DNA of 64,000 nucleotides from Owenia fusiformis (GCA_903813345.2 CAIIXF020000011.1:29754166-29818165), one strand, 5' to 3'. Positions 35,884-49,142 are shown, counted from the first letter of the stretch. Made by a program: numbers and translations. Notes: generated by a model from the letters alone, not told the origin.

Positions 35884-37182
35884 AATAAATGGTCCAATAA
35901 GGGTAATCTTACACTTTAATTTTTTTGAGCCATGTTAATGCTAGTTTCCTAACATATCAGTCTTACACAAGTATTTTCATTTGTTTGTTCATAAAAAAGT
36001 TACACAGAAATAAAATAAGAAAGGTAGATAGTTTGATGTGTATTAGAAGAGTTCATTCATTCTCCAATTTCAAATAGAGGAATTTATAAAACACTTATTG
36101 ATCATATGTAAATGAGTAGCTAGACGTTTAAATAGTTTTTCTCGGTAGTAGATTGACTGAATTTTATTTTTTGAAAACATAAAATCATTTTTATTTTCCC
36201 TTCATTCTCACATTTCATGTATGAGAGTAACTAGAGTCTAAATAAAACAAGCAAAATAAACACAACGGTATTGTAACTAGATTATATTCAAGCTGTTTAA
36301 CATCCCTTAAGCTTTTTCAGTACATTAAATTTGTGTTTATATAAGGTTTCTCTGGTACAGAGTACAATAAAGAGTTATTATATTGCAAATATTGGTAAAT
36401 GTTTCATTTAATTTATTGGCATTGTGATAAAAATATATTTATTAACATTTTTGATTTAAATGATATCATATAATAATATAATACTGTTCTTTATGAAATC
36501 TTTGCATGTAAACAATCACATTGCATGAAGTTTAATATGTATCATTCAATTCAACTGGTCAGTAAATCACTAGGTTCGATTGATGAATTTTTCTTAATAA
36601 ATAAACAAAATACTTATAAAGAAGACATTTATTATCAATAGATCCATAGAGCAAATAATCTTCTTGAATTTAATCATATTTTACTACTGACCCAATGTTA
36701 CCCCAATAAATCAAAATTAGCATTAACAAATGTTCTATATAATATGATACTACCCAGTGATACTACCCCTACACGAGTTTAACCTTTACAGAGAAAACAA
36801 AAATACTTATGCACTCTCTAAAAATATGTCTGGCCTACATGTACCATGCTAAGGAAATATGGAGATTAATAGCATTCCGAGGTCAAATCTGTATAACATG
36901 TAAATATATTTATGATATTTTTCAAATGCCAAACGATATTTGTATATATTTCAATTACCAGCCATAAGGTAGCAAATCCCAATGCACAAAATACTGTAAT
37001 TGAAACATCAAAGTATATTTAATACTTTAATATCAAATACTTTAATTTCAATATAGAATAAACACCTACAATTTATAAACTATATAATGGTGGCCATTTT
37101 GAATTCCCAAAATGAAATTGTCATGAATGTGAAAAAATATGATATTTGCAATTAGTATTAGTATTTTGATTATGCTATTGTT

Positions 37183-37300
37183 GTTATTTTCCTTATCTTG
37201 TTCCTCTTCTTTTGCCTTATATTTTCTTCTTTGCTTCTGTTTTTGATATTTTTATTTTCTTAGTCTTCTTTCTTTTTGTACTCTTTTCTTTGGTCTTGTA
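37183..37300 (+). repeat. Long polypyrimidine tract
   Basis: About 120 bases of almost pure C/T blocks (for example TTGTTCCTCTTCTTTTGCC). It may be a simple repeat relic. No clear exon follows. Confidence 0.6.
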
Positions 37301-37334
37301 TGGTGAAAGGAATGCAGACTTGTGACTTCCAACA

Positions 37335-37375
37335 GAGGGACAGACAGACAAACAGACAAACAGACAGACAGACGG
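37335..37375 (+). repeat. (ACAG)n microsatellite with ACGG end
   Basis: GACAGACAGACAAACAGACA and further units end in GACGGTTGGGTGGACAGAGGG. Similar stretches end other repeat copies at about 45675, 61065 and 61870. Confidence 0.85.
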
Positions 37376-37846
37376 TTGGGTGGACAGAGGGCTTCACTTT
37401 GTTTCATTCAAACTTTATTTGTTGAGATAATTAATGTGTTTATTTCTTGATGTTGCAAACTAGGCATATATCAACATATATAAAAGCTATTTAAAAATAT
37501 ATACATACATGTAAAGTTCATACCATGAATAACATTATTACTTCCTTAAATATCTAATATACTGTGATTAATTAAGAACAAATGCAGGAAAATTATATTT
37601 TGAATAATTCGCCCCATTTTTGCAGGAAAGAATCTATGCTGATGTGTTTACATGTTTGAAGCTGAAGTTGATAAACATTTTCTATTTGAGAACAAGGCTT
37701 GCTAAAAATTCAGAGCATGTTACAAAAATAATTACCAAATTTGTTATCTTTAAGGTAATAGTTACTTAGAAGAGGCTAACAGTCTTTGAAGGTTAATGAA
37801 GTTAAACATACTTTTCATTCTCATAATACATTATTCTATTTTCCAG

Positions 37847-37903
37847 GTAACTTCACAGTTGAGAATTTCTGATTTGGGAGCAGCTCTTCTTGACGCTGAT
37901 TGA
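37847..37903 (+). CDS. Short candidate exon with a faint protein-kinase-like motif
   Basis: A pyrimidine-rich stretch ending TATTTTCCAG (boundary at 37846) is followed by 18 open codons, VTSQLRISDLGAALLDAD, and a TGA at 37901-37903. The core LRISDLGAA recalls the subdomain VII segment LRIADFGAA of MAP3K-type kinases, with DLG in place of DFG. No neighbouring kinase segments were seen, and a stop follows at once. If real, it is a terminal exon or an orphan exon relic. A chance match is quite possible at this length. Confidence 0.2.
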   Translation, partial: VTSQLRISDLGAALLDAD

Positions 37904-38754
37904 TCTATAGTCTGTCAGAGGTAGCCTTTTTATTACTGGTAGGTGTATCTCTACATTTTACCTTGTTGAAAAGAGAAAATACGATGTAACTCCTACAAAC
38001 TTTAGGTTCATAATTATTTTGATTTTTCCTTATATAACTTGCGATTTTATAACAACAAAACATACATGCACTCGAAGAACTATAATGTGTTTCCCTTGAA
38101 TTCTGTTATATGATTTAATATACAATTCTATACATACATGCTCAATTTAACATTGACAGATTTATTTTTACAGCCCTCATGCATTGCTAACTTTACAAAT
38201 ATATTTACTGAAGTTATTAAAAATATAATAATAACAATGTTAGCCTCAAGGAAAAAATGTATAAAATGCAAAAAAATGCTTCATACATTTCCTTTTCAAG
38301 GCAAGCGTAGTTGCAAAAATGATGTTACTATGTGATCAGTCATATAATAGGCGGCGTAATGTAGTGTTTCATGTTGTGTAATTACAGTATACTAAGTGCT
38401 TATCAATCATCATTAATCAATTGATTATTGTCATCAGATAAGAGATCACAAGGATTAAGTACAAAACTTTAAGTACAAAATAATTATGAAAATCATGTAA
38501 TGTTATTTTAAGGATAATATGTAATTGTATTGATGTTTCTAAAAAAAATCAGGAAAATATTTTACAATTTTAATAAGATAAAAGTATGGTATTAATATCA
38601 AATTCAATCACACAGCAAATTTTTTACGGCCAACTTGTAAATCAATACTTCAAACCTAGTCTGATCAAAAAATTTCAAGTAAAGTAGATTATCAGTTTTG
38701 AGATTACATAATAGTGCCAACTACCTCCATGCCCGATGTATCTATCATCATCCT

Positions 38755-38869
38755 TCATATTCCAAATACATATAGAATATATGACTGAGTACTAAGAAAT
38801 GGTGACAAACATCTTTTTAAACCAAGAAACAGCCCTGGAATATTTTCATCAATCTCTTCATAAGTTCGT
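38755..38869 (-). CDS. Candidate coding exon behind a very strong splice acceptor
   Basis: Read on the minus strand, a long pyrimidine run (CTTTTCTTGTCTGCCCTTTT) leads to CCAG, with the exon starting at 38869. This is among the best 3' splice sites in the window. With one leading base, the frame reads RTYEEIDENIPGLFLGLKRC, continues through LSPFLSTQSYILYVFGI and stops with TGA at 38755-38757. A weak donor (TAT|GTATTT) could end it just before the stop. No family is recognised. It could belong to the same minus-strand gene as the candidate exon near 31.1 kb, but nothing in the sequence proves it. Confidence 0.35.
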
Positions 38870-39707
38870 CTGGAAAAGGGCAGACAAGAAAAGCAAGAGA
38901 CAGTCAACAAATTAGTCTTGCTAATTGAGCCATTACATGGACAGTTACACTTCCTTGTCATTTATAACTGTGTTTCTGTTCTTAAAACAAGTCCCATGTT
39001 GAATTAGTTGGTAACACTTTGTGTGGTAAACATGACATTTGAATTTGAAGGTCAATGGATTCCAAGGTCATATTATCAACAATGCCTTATTTGTTGAAGA
39101 CCGTTTGTTTGAATGTTGGGTAATATTATCAAAATTTTTGATTCGTTACAAAACTTTATTTGTCTAGATTTGTTATCTGGAATATCAAGAATAGAAAATT
39201 TGTTTCTAAATTCAGTCTGTTATATTCATTGGTCTCTCATTCATTAATCAAGACATCCACCATGATGTGTTACGTTTTAACTGAAACAGTGCTCTGAATA
39301 CCGATAGCCCAGTGAAACCAAAGAATTTCAGGTTTTGATGGTTAAGAGATATGAAATGATTGTTAGCAACTAGAAGGCCAAAAATTGTAATATTGTGACT
39401 GAATGTTGCTTAAATCAAAGAAGTCTTAGACAAAGAAAGTTGAGCTCTTGTCAACCATAACAATACAGATGACCTGTCCTCTAGGTAACTCTAGCATAAG
39501 AAAACAATTGATTTACTTATTTTCAAATGAAAGTGAAACTTAAACAGTATGCTGCATGGTTCCAAAACACAGAATGAGATACAATGATATATTCTTAGCT
39601 TATTCTTGTACCACATGCTCTATTGGCTCCTGCCTTTTACTTATTCTGTCCTTCCATCTCTTGAGATTTGATGGAATATCACAACTTAATGATATAAGAT
39701 ATCTGTG

Positions 39708-40211
39708 CAGGGGCGTAGGAAGGTGTAAATTCAACACTACGCCAAAAAAAATATAAAAAAATTGATCTTTCATATCAAAATGACTATTTTAGTGTCTTTG
39801 TAACTACCGAACAGAGTAATACTGATTAATTTGCATTTTCTGCAGTATTAGAAACAATGTGACTATCATACGAATTTCATTTTTATTGGCTTAAACTTCC
39901 AACTATCATTACTTTGCCCCTCTACCCCAAATCACCTTGATTTTTACGCCAAAAAGTGCCATTCATCTGTGGATGTAGCTAGAAAAATAACAGAGGCACA
40001 AAAACTTGCAAAAATCGAACATATTACATGGTGTCCAAGCATTTCTTTAGTGTGCTCAAGATCACAAAACAATTTATTCACAATAAAGAAATATGACTAA
40101 ACAACATAGGGAAATTAATTAAAGTTAATTAAAATGTTTTTTTGCAAAGTTTTTTCTAGCTCTTCAACACTATACAATGGCATTTTGGCATAAATTGTTC
40201 CTACGCCACTG
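39708..40211. mobile_element. Short TIR element with CAGGGGCG ends and a 5-bp duplication
   Basis: The left end is CAGGGGCGTAGGAAGG and the right end TTCCTACGCCACTG, inverted with one or two differences. CTGTG lies directly outside both ends (39703-39707 and 40212-40216). The end type and 5-bp duplication match the element at 9140-10426. The body is A+T-rich, without a reading frame. CAGNGGC ends resemble hAT elements, although most hATs duplicate 8 bp. Confidence 0.75.
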
Positions 40212-41663
40212 CTGTGTGAGAGTCCATAATGGTAGAATTAAATTCATGTAAAAGTTATGATAATCCACATGTATAGTGCCAAGTAAAATTGTGCAATTAT
40301 TAAATAATGCTATACAGTAAAAAAAAATCCACTACCAGTACCAGTTGAAGCTCATCCAGAAATCAAATGGATTTTTTCAGATTTAATGAATGCGATAAAC
40401 TGACTCCCCAATTCCTAATGGTCCTAATAGTCTTATCTCAGGCAAGAAAGTAGTTTGAAAATCATGAGGATTAAATGTAAAAGTAAATCACAATTTAAAA
40501 TGAAAATTAAAAATCGGAAAGGGATTTAAGTACAAGTTTAAGTGTGACAGCCTAAATAATTAAGGTGGCCTTTTCGATTGATTTAATTTGCCAGTTTATG
40601 CGACATTTATTGAACAGACTCAATGATTATCTGTTTAAAGCAATGTCTCCAGTTAATAGTATTAAGGAGACTGTGATGAATGTTTTCATAAAATTCAATT
40701 CAATTCAAACCCACATTTATCTATTAGAACCGTTGATTGAATACACAAATACATCTATAAAGTTTTAAGGTAGAATATGAGGGTGTTGAAGAACATATAG
40801 TAATGGTGATAGTAATGGGATTCAGTGATGCAGCTTTTTATTCAAAATATATTAAAAGAAACATTACCATGTAAATTGTTGCTCAACATTATTATCTACA
40901 GATATTTTTGTTTGTTTGTGTGAACATTTGTTGGATTTGCTCATATTTTCTCTCTAAAGCAGCGGTTTTATCATCAGCCATAGTAAGGTCTGTCATTCTG
41001 TTTTAGAATTTTCACATTAAATTATTCAAGGCTGTGAAGTGTTCAGTGGTGCTTGAATAATTGGATTTCTCCAGCTTAAATCTGTCTACACCTAAGATAG
41101 AACACCTTAAACTTGTTTTATCTTCAAGCTGACAGATCTTTACATAACTGGACAAAGGAGAATTTTTTTCAGAAAACAGACAGAAAAATTCATGTATAAA
41201 AAAAACAAGAAAAATAGCATAGTTTATTCTTCATTTTGTTTGACTGGAGAATTATTGAAATCACCATTACAATGGTGCTTAATGTTCCATAAAATGAGAG
41301 TAAGGTAACCTTTTTTGACTATGATAGTGAAATTATCCCATGATTATCTTGACATAATTGGAATAATTGCATTGATATTGTAATGGCAATATCAGTCATG
41401 CTGAATGATTGATTGATAATTACTTAGAAAGGGTCTTCATTTCTAAGTTTTTTTCTGTTGAAAGCCTATGGTTGAGAGAATGTCAACGAAGCTTTTTTGA
41501 ATTGGTAACTGAATGACACGCAAATATGAAGTGATATGTAATTCATCCAGCATTAATACTAGTTATTTATGGTTTTCATTATATCATCAAAAGATATTAA
41601 ACTTAACAAGATACTTCTCATATGAAAAAATATATAATACTGACACATACTGGTATATACATA

Positions 41664-42191
41664 TACATGGTGAGCCAAGAAAAGGTAACTCAATTAAATG
41701 TTAGTAATGCAATCATCCAGCATGGGATTAAAGTCATACTTGGAATAATAGTTCAATTTTCTTTCATTCTCTTAAGTTTCATTGGTCTATTCCAAATTGT
41801 CATGATTTTATGGCCATTTTACAAAATGTGCTCCAAATGCCGAAATATGCCAAGTTACCTGATATGAACTCCCAGACTTTTATCTTTGGGGATATTTCAA
41901 TGATGTAAAGTCTATACTTATAGGAGAATATGAAGATGTGAACCATTACACAAGATATCTGTGAGTGTGTAGTCAGAATTATTTCACCTGACGAGTTCAG
42001 GTTTTCCTCCAGAGACAAGACTGGCATTGTGAGCATGTTTTGTAAAGTAGTCATAAAATCTTGCCTAGTTGGATTACACCAATGAAACTTGGTACCAATG
42101 AAGGCACAATGAACAATGTGTATTTGTGCAACATGTGACCTTAAACCAATGCTGAATGACAGTTATTAAAAAAATTTTGGGTAACCCTGTA
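41664..42191. mobile_element. Decayed mariner-like TIR element
   Basis: The left end TACATGGTGAGCCAAGAAAA and the right end TTTTGGGTAACCCTGTA are imperfect inverted repeats of ACAGGGTNNNCCAAAA type. TACAGGGTTGGCCAAAAATG near 47569 looks like a solitary end of the same family. The overlapping frames at 41622-41867 (+), 41800-42054 (-) and 42074-42265 (-) have no recognisable domain. Confidence 0.35.
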
Positions 42192-42331
42192 TGTATGGGA
42201 GCCATGTTGAAGTTTACTGGATATGAAAAAACTGAAATTTGTCTCATCACGGCATGCCATGACATTTTATCTGTTCTCCATGACGCAGATTCTAGAATTA
42301 TGCAGGCAAAAAAGAAAATAAAACTCTTACT

Positions 42332-42727
42332 AAAGGACGATTCTCGGTTTGGAGAACGAAGTTCATCAATCTAAATGAGTATTATCCCTGCTTCGGACAA
42401 ATTTGATTTTTTTTACATAATATAGATTTGGATGTCCTCTTTTGAATAGTCATACTTTAATTTGGGTAATATTTCTAGATTTTTCGCAAAAAAATATTAG
42501 CGAAATTACCCTGATGAACTTATTTCCCCAAATCGAGACTTGTATTTTATTGAATCGGTCTAATTGAGCGTTATCCCTGCTTCAGACCAATTTGTTATTT
42601 TTACATCTTGTAGATTTAAATGTCCTCTTTTGAATATTCATAGTTTAATTTGGGTAATATTTCTATATTTTTCATGAAAAAAATTATTAGCCCAGGAGAC
42701 TGTTCTCCAAACCGAGAATCGTCCTTT
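42332..42727. mobile_element. TIR element with perfect 25-bp ends and a duplicated core
   Basis: Arms 42332-42356 and 42703-42727 are exact inverted copies; they begin AAAGGACGATTCTCGGTTTG. Between them lie two direct, diverged copies of a core of about 170 bp, marked by ATTATCCCTGCTTCGGAC/GTTATCCCTGCTTCAGAC and by TTTAATTTGGGTAATATTTC in both. Single-core relatives lie at 59894-60070 (+) and 61650-61824 (-). Confidence 0.85.
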
Positions 42728-43890
42728 CATGATAGCACCGACTCCATCGCACCATATGCAACATCATTTCGAGTAATAATACAAAATTTTTAACATTTTA
42801 GAGTCTTTGTCAAGTTTAGACATTATTCTCCAAAATAATTATGAAAATGAAGAAACAATGAAACATCAGGTGAGATATTCTTTAATAAAAGTGTAAATTA
42901 TGCAAAAGGTATGTCTTGATAAATGAATTGTGACATTTCAAAAAAATCAAAATTTTGCGAAATCAAAACAATCAACGTAGATTCATGATTCTGGCATTTG
43001 TTAATAATACTCCCTTATGAGGAAGCAGATGTGAAGAGTATCAGAGTGGAATAATCTGGGAAATGGAAAATGTGACTGTCTATAATAGATCTATAATATC
43101 TATAATAGATCTATATCGATACATACTGGTATACACTATACACTGTACATGTGACATTTTAAGTAGTATTACATGCTTTATGGCTAGCGGAGATCTGAAT
43201 CTCTTATTGCCATGTGATTTTATTTATATATTTTTAGTATCAATCAGAGAGTTATAAGCACAAAACTGTCATTCAATTTTTTTTATCTGGAGAGTGATTT
43301 TCTTAATCGGTTAAAACATACTATAACAGATTTTATTTATTCATTTGAGATAAATAAATGTCCATGTGTTGCAGTCAAAGATGATTTGATTTGTATTCCC
43401 AACACATTTCTTTACATAGTACATCTACATTAAGAAGCCCCTCACAGATGTTACACAATATCTTGGATAGTCTGATAAGTCTAATAGATTCTTCAGAGGA
43501 TTATTCAAGACCAATTATACCTTCTACTTTCCCTAGAGACATTTTGTAAGATCATTGTTAATTCTATGGGATTTTTAGTATCAATTTATGGCTATTCTCA
43601 TTGGAGTGCCTGACAAATGATCATTGGGCCTGTTCAATCAAATTAATAGATCATCCCCAATGATTTTCAGTATAGAAACTGTGACATCAAATCCACATTT
43701 TTTAAGTCCTTATTTTCTTTTTGAATAATAGGAACTTCATAACCAAAAATAGCAAAGCTTGAAAATACAGCTCAACTCATAATATAAATAATGTAAGAAG
43801 AAAGGCTATAAGGTCGGTGAGTAAATCTCATAAGGTATTCAAAAGGCAATTTATTCACTTACAAGGTGATACATTTCCAGAATAGAGATG

Positions 43891-45370
43891 TTGTACCAAA
43901 GTCTACACTGTAGAGACTTGGAAATGACAGATGGTTCTAAGATTTTAAGAACCTATGTGGTATATCAAGTGTTGTACTGAAGTCTACACTGCAGACACTT
44001 GCAATGATGGATGGTTCTGAGTTTTAAAGAACCTATGTGGTATTCAAGTGTTGTACCAAAGTCTACACTGTAGAGACTTGGAAATGACAGATGGTTCTAA
44101 GTTTTTAAGAACCTATATGGTATATCAAGTGTTGTACCAAGGTCTACACAGCAGACACTTGCAATGATGGATGGTTCTGAGTTTTAAAGAACCTATGTGG
44201 TATGTCAAATGTTGTACCAAAGTCTACACTGTAGACACTTGGAATGACAGATGGTTCTAAGTTTTTAAGAACCTATGTGGTATATCAAGTGTTGTACCAA
44301 GGTCTACACGGCAGACACTTGCAATGATGGATGATTCTGAGTTTTAAAGAACCTATGTGGTATGTCAAGTGTTGTACTGAAGTCTACACTGCAGACACTT
44401 GCAATGATGGATGATTCTGAGTTTTAAAGAACCTATGTGGTATTCAAGTGTTGTACTGAAGTCTACACTGCAGACACTTGCAATGATGGATGGTTCTAAG
44501 TTTTAAAGAACCTATGTGGTATTCAAGTGTTGTACCAAAGTCTACACAGCAGACACTTGCAATGATGGATGGTTCTGAGTTTTAAAGAACCTATGTGGTA
44601 TGTCAAGTGTTGTACCAAAGTCTACACTGTAGACACTTGGAATGACAGAGGTTCTAAGTTTTTAAGAACCTATGTGGTATATCAAGTGTTGTACCAAGGT
44701 CTACACAGCAGACACTTGCAATGATGGATGATTCTGAGTTTTAAAGAACCTATGTGGTATGTCAAGTGTTGTACCAAAGTCTACACTGTAGGTACCTGGA
44801 ATGACAGAGGTTCTAAGTTTTTAAGAACCTATGTGGTATATCAAGTGTTGTACCAAGGTCTACACAGCAGACACTTGCAATGATGGATGGTTCTGAGTTT
44901 TAAAGAACCTATGTGGTATGTCAAGTGTTGTACAAAGTCTACACTGTAGGTACCTGGAATGACAGATGGTTTTAAGTTTTTAAGAACCTATGTGGTATAT
45001 CAAGTGTTGTACCAAGGTCTACACGGCAGACACTTGCAATGATGGATGGTTCTGAGTTTTAAAGAACCTATGTGGTATGTCAAGTGTTGTACCAAAGTCT
45101 ACACTGTAGACATTTGGAATGACAGAGGTTCTAAGTTTTTAAGAACCTATGTGGTATATCAAGTGTTGTACCAAGGTCTACACGGCAGACACTTGCAATG
45201 ATGGATGGTTCTGAGTTTTAAAGAACCTATGTGGTATGTCAAGTGTTGTACCAAAGTCTACACTGTAGGCACTTGGAATGACAGATGGTTCTAAGTTTTT
45301 AAGAACCTATGTGGTATATCAAGTGTTGTACCAAAGTCTACACTGAGTTTTAAAGAACCTATGTGGTATG
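43891..45370 (+). repeat. 80-bp satellite, about 19 copies, two alternating types
   Basis: TTGTAC occurs every 79-81 bp from 43891 to about 45325. Type A units carry CTGTAGACACTTGGAATGAC and TTCTAAGTTTTTAAGAACC; type B units carry GCAGACACTTGCAATGATGG and TTCTGAGTTTTAAAGAACC. Through most of the array A and B alternate, giving a ~160-bp higher-order unit; around 44372-44530 B units follow one another. Each type A unit holds two inverted repeats: GTCTACA-C-TGTAGAC, with an outer CAAGT/ACTTG, and GGTTCT/AGAACC. The final copy is truncated and fused to a type B tail. Confidence 0.95.
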
Positions 45371-45379
45371 CCACATGCT

Positions 45380-48300
45380 TTATACAGTGGCGTCTTGATC
45401 TTTCCCTTTATGGTCTCTAAAGCTTCTTCATATTACACTTGATATATGATCTATGAAGACTTTTGATTTTTTTTGGCCCAGTCCATTTATTTCACCCAAA
45501 ACATGGCTAATATTCCCTGTTTTAGGACAAGAACTGCATATTTAGCAGAAGTAGCTTTTTCAACTTCACAATATACTGTTTTGTATATACGTATATGGTA
45601 ACTTCTTATATACAGCTAAACTAGGAAATGGGGCATGGAGCACTAGGCGTGGGTATTTGAGTTATCTTCCGAACAGACGGACGGACGTTGGGATAACTTA
45701 AGGGTACTAATAATTTGCATATATAAGGTAAGGTTCAATGAGGTTATTGGGGTCAACATCAACGGGAAATTTTTACAAAAATCAAGATCAGTTACGGATA
45801 GCTAGCAGCCATATAGAATGTTTATCAAATCTGAATTGAATTGAGTGGCCATATTGGAAATTCCTTCTTCAGCAAAAGCCCTATGTTGATAAAGTATCAA
45901 CCTACAGTATTTCCAGACAGATAGTAAGACAAATTGATAAAACGCCTAATGAGCTACATTCGGATGAGCAATAGAAACCCGTCAAAAACCAAAATTAGAA
46001 AAAGAGGTTGATCAAATGAATGTTTTAAAAGCATAAAGTTTACTAATTTGACATGCAATATATAGATAGATATTATGTGTTCCCAAGCAATTATTAAAAG
46101 GAATAACATAAAATGATGTAATGACACATACTTACACCTGATACCACTAGAGAAGCAAAGTCATGTGAATCTTAGGGCGGGTGCCTCTACTCCCATTAGA
46201 CATTCAAATTATAACAAATCATTTAGTTTTCTTAGAAAGGGGGTCATGTCAAAAATCATTTCTTTTTCCAGCTTCAAATGATATTTGATTTACTAAATCT
46301 GGGCTTAAGGTCAATATGAGTCTCAGAGAATCAACAACCATCACACATCTGCTACAAAAGTCCATAAAAACTAATGATTTTAATATAAATTACAATCATC
46401 AAGAGGTGATATGAGCTATATTAATGAAAAGAGTAAGTCAGGGTAGATGTTAAGTATTTTTTAGGTAAAAAAGAAACACTTTACAGCTACAGCTACCCTT
46501 TTATCATTCTCTTAACATTTTAGTAAAAAGTTTTTTGCATACTTTACACTTGCTAAGCTTCATAAATATCGGCCTCAACTTTTTTGTCCATTTTTATGGT
46601 TATAGTGCAAGTATTCTTTTATTTGAAAATTGCAAGTAGAATATCATAAAATTACATTTAATAGATATTGATCCATGGTAATGACAAAAATATATAAACA
46701 TTGATCACTGATTCTGTAATAAAGCACTGGTGGTTTGATTTGTACACCTTCTTGTAACACAAGCATCCTTATCATATTTCTGTAACCTAAGTTTCTACCC
46801 ATTGATGTGATTGTAATAAACCCACATACAGGGGTATACCATTTTATGTATATAATTCATTATTAATCAGGCTGTACATTGACTGAATCAGATGTAATTG
46901 TTTTTTATTTGAACTACTTGCATCATGACGTTCATTAGATAATTAATTGTCACAGTTATCACATTAAATAATCCTTCAGATCTTTGCCTGTTTACTTTGT
47001 TCCTCACACATAAAGAAGAGAAATTATAGAGAAATGTTCATAATATTTAAACCCTATATTGCCACTTTATGTTTATAAGTAAACTTATTTATTACTGCTT
47101 ATGTATGGATTACACAGTACCTGTTTCTTGGGATCCGGGTGCAATTTCCCATTTCATGCTATATTACCTCTCTTGTTTTGATAAAACCAATGACTTAAAA
47201 AATATTAAAATTTATATGGATTTCATTTCGATATTACATTTTTAAGGATAAAGAGAAAACACAAATGGCAACATAACAAAACAAAACAGCAAAGGATAAT
47301 TGAGGAATAACTATTGGATTCTTGAAGTAATACTCCTGCAATTATATTTAAGATATTGTTGCTTTTTTGTTATAGCAACTCTTGGATCTATGAGGTATAT
47401 TGTAACAATGAAAATGCAACATGGCTTTGTTTCTCCCAAACTTATTGCAATGGAAGTATTGAATTCAAGTGATGTGAATACATTATTAACCATTTATTCC
47501 TGAGAGACTCAGATGACATGTTGAAACATTTGTAACCATGTATTCCTTTGAGATATATGAATGTAGCATACAGGGTTGGCCAAAAATGTCTATTACTTGC
47601 TATCTTGCTATTACTTTTTTATAATACATGTAATTTTGCAGATGATCCAGCTGTCAATTATACAGTTTCTCATTGCCTCTTCTGTTCTTTTGCTGGATCA
47701 GTTTTTCATCTTACTCATTTCTCTTTTGACACTTCTAATATTCCATTTTTATCTGGAAATAATTTCAAAATATAATGACCACCTTACCCTATGTGTCTCT
47801 ATAACACACTATACAAGATGTTGATTTGGTACTTTTATTTGAGTTGTGACTAATATAAGTGTAAAGTCATAGCTTTGAATATTACCCATAAAGATCTCTA
47901 AAATATTTTAAAGAAATAATGCATGATTAAAAAATTATCACCAAATAATTCCCCTCCCTGTTTTTATTCTATTTGGGATTTGGAACAACCCCCCCCCCCC
48001 TGACTCACACCTGATACCACCAAAAAGCCTAAAGGGTACTAAAGCATTTAAAGAAAGAAATGCTTAAATTACAACAGGTGATAAATCTTTATTACAAAAG
48101 AATAAGGTATCATGCAATATTGAATCAAATCTAGCATGTTCTAGATATATAAAATCTGACATGACCAAGTTAAATTCGATAGTATCTATAAGATATTGAG
48201 TTCTATAAGTATGAGAATAGCATGACATCTTGATATTTCAAGGTAACTCGTTTGAAAAGTGATGGCGGGGATTGAAATTTACGATGTAAAGATAAAACCG

Positions 48301-49140
48301 TAATGAAATATTTCCACTTTCCTGGTGAATGTCGAGTCTCGCATCATACGAATGTAATTTTAGGCGATCTGTCTGCATGGGGTGTAGTGTGTACATGTTA
48401 ATGTCAATCTGAATTGATCAGACCATGGGAATTATTCATAAAGAAAAAGAGAAATTTGATGGAATTAAATAACTCTTGACGTGTACATTTTAATGAAATC
48501 AGCTTCATGACATTCACTCCTATCGCCTACATTGTATTTTAATCAGTTTTGCATGTATCATGCAAACAATACACTGTATCAATGTTCAGATAACCAAAGT
48601 AGCAAATGAGGACTTATTGACAAAATAATCTTGATAAATTTACAAAATGACATAAACGATTTGTTAATTCATCCAAAAAAAAATTAGCGTGCCACAGATT
48701 GCCTTAAATTAATGTTTTATAACCCGCTCATTCTTTTAAGTGTGTGTCTAGATACATTCATGGTGGCTACAGGTAAAGAAAACTACCCACATTGAATAAA
48801 ATGCCATATGGTAGCACAGTGTCATTTGGCATTTCACTCAGCGAGTGTAACACATGGCCAATTTGAGGTAAATATATGCTGTATTATAATGCAGTGGCAT
48901 TTTAAAAACCCTTTTAAAACAAAAAGATACGGGTCATTGAAAAAGATATAGATTCGTATTCCTCTTACATGGTTCAAATGTATCATGTTGGAAAGTTTAC
49001 ATTTTTTATTTGCTTGTATAATTTCTTTGAATAAAGATACATTATGCCATTCTCCCTCAGACAATCAATGATGTCCTATTGTTATTGCTCATATAATATC
49101 TCACATATCATGGATATATCTTGAGAATAATTTTTGGGTA
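45380..49140. other. No gene seen
   Basis: A+T-rich with scattered repeat fragments (about 45835-45900 and 47569). A somewhat CpG-richer patch at 48250-48400 has no frame; a conserved non-coding element cannot be excluded. The frames at 47300-47503 (+) and 47311-47493 (-) are opposite-strand shadows of each other. Confidence 0.55.
47992..48001 (+). repeat. Poly-C run
   Basis: An uninterrupted run of C in otherwise A+T-rich DNA, next to CTGACTCACACCTGATACCA, which recalls CACCTGATACCACTAG near 46140. Confidence 0.8.
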
Positions 49141-49142
49141 TA

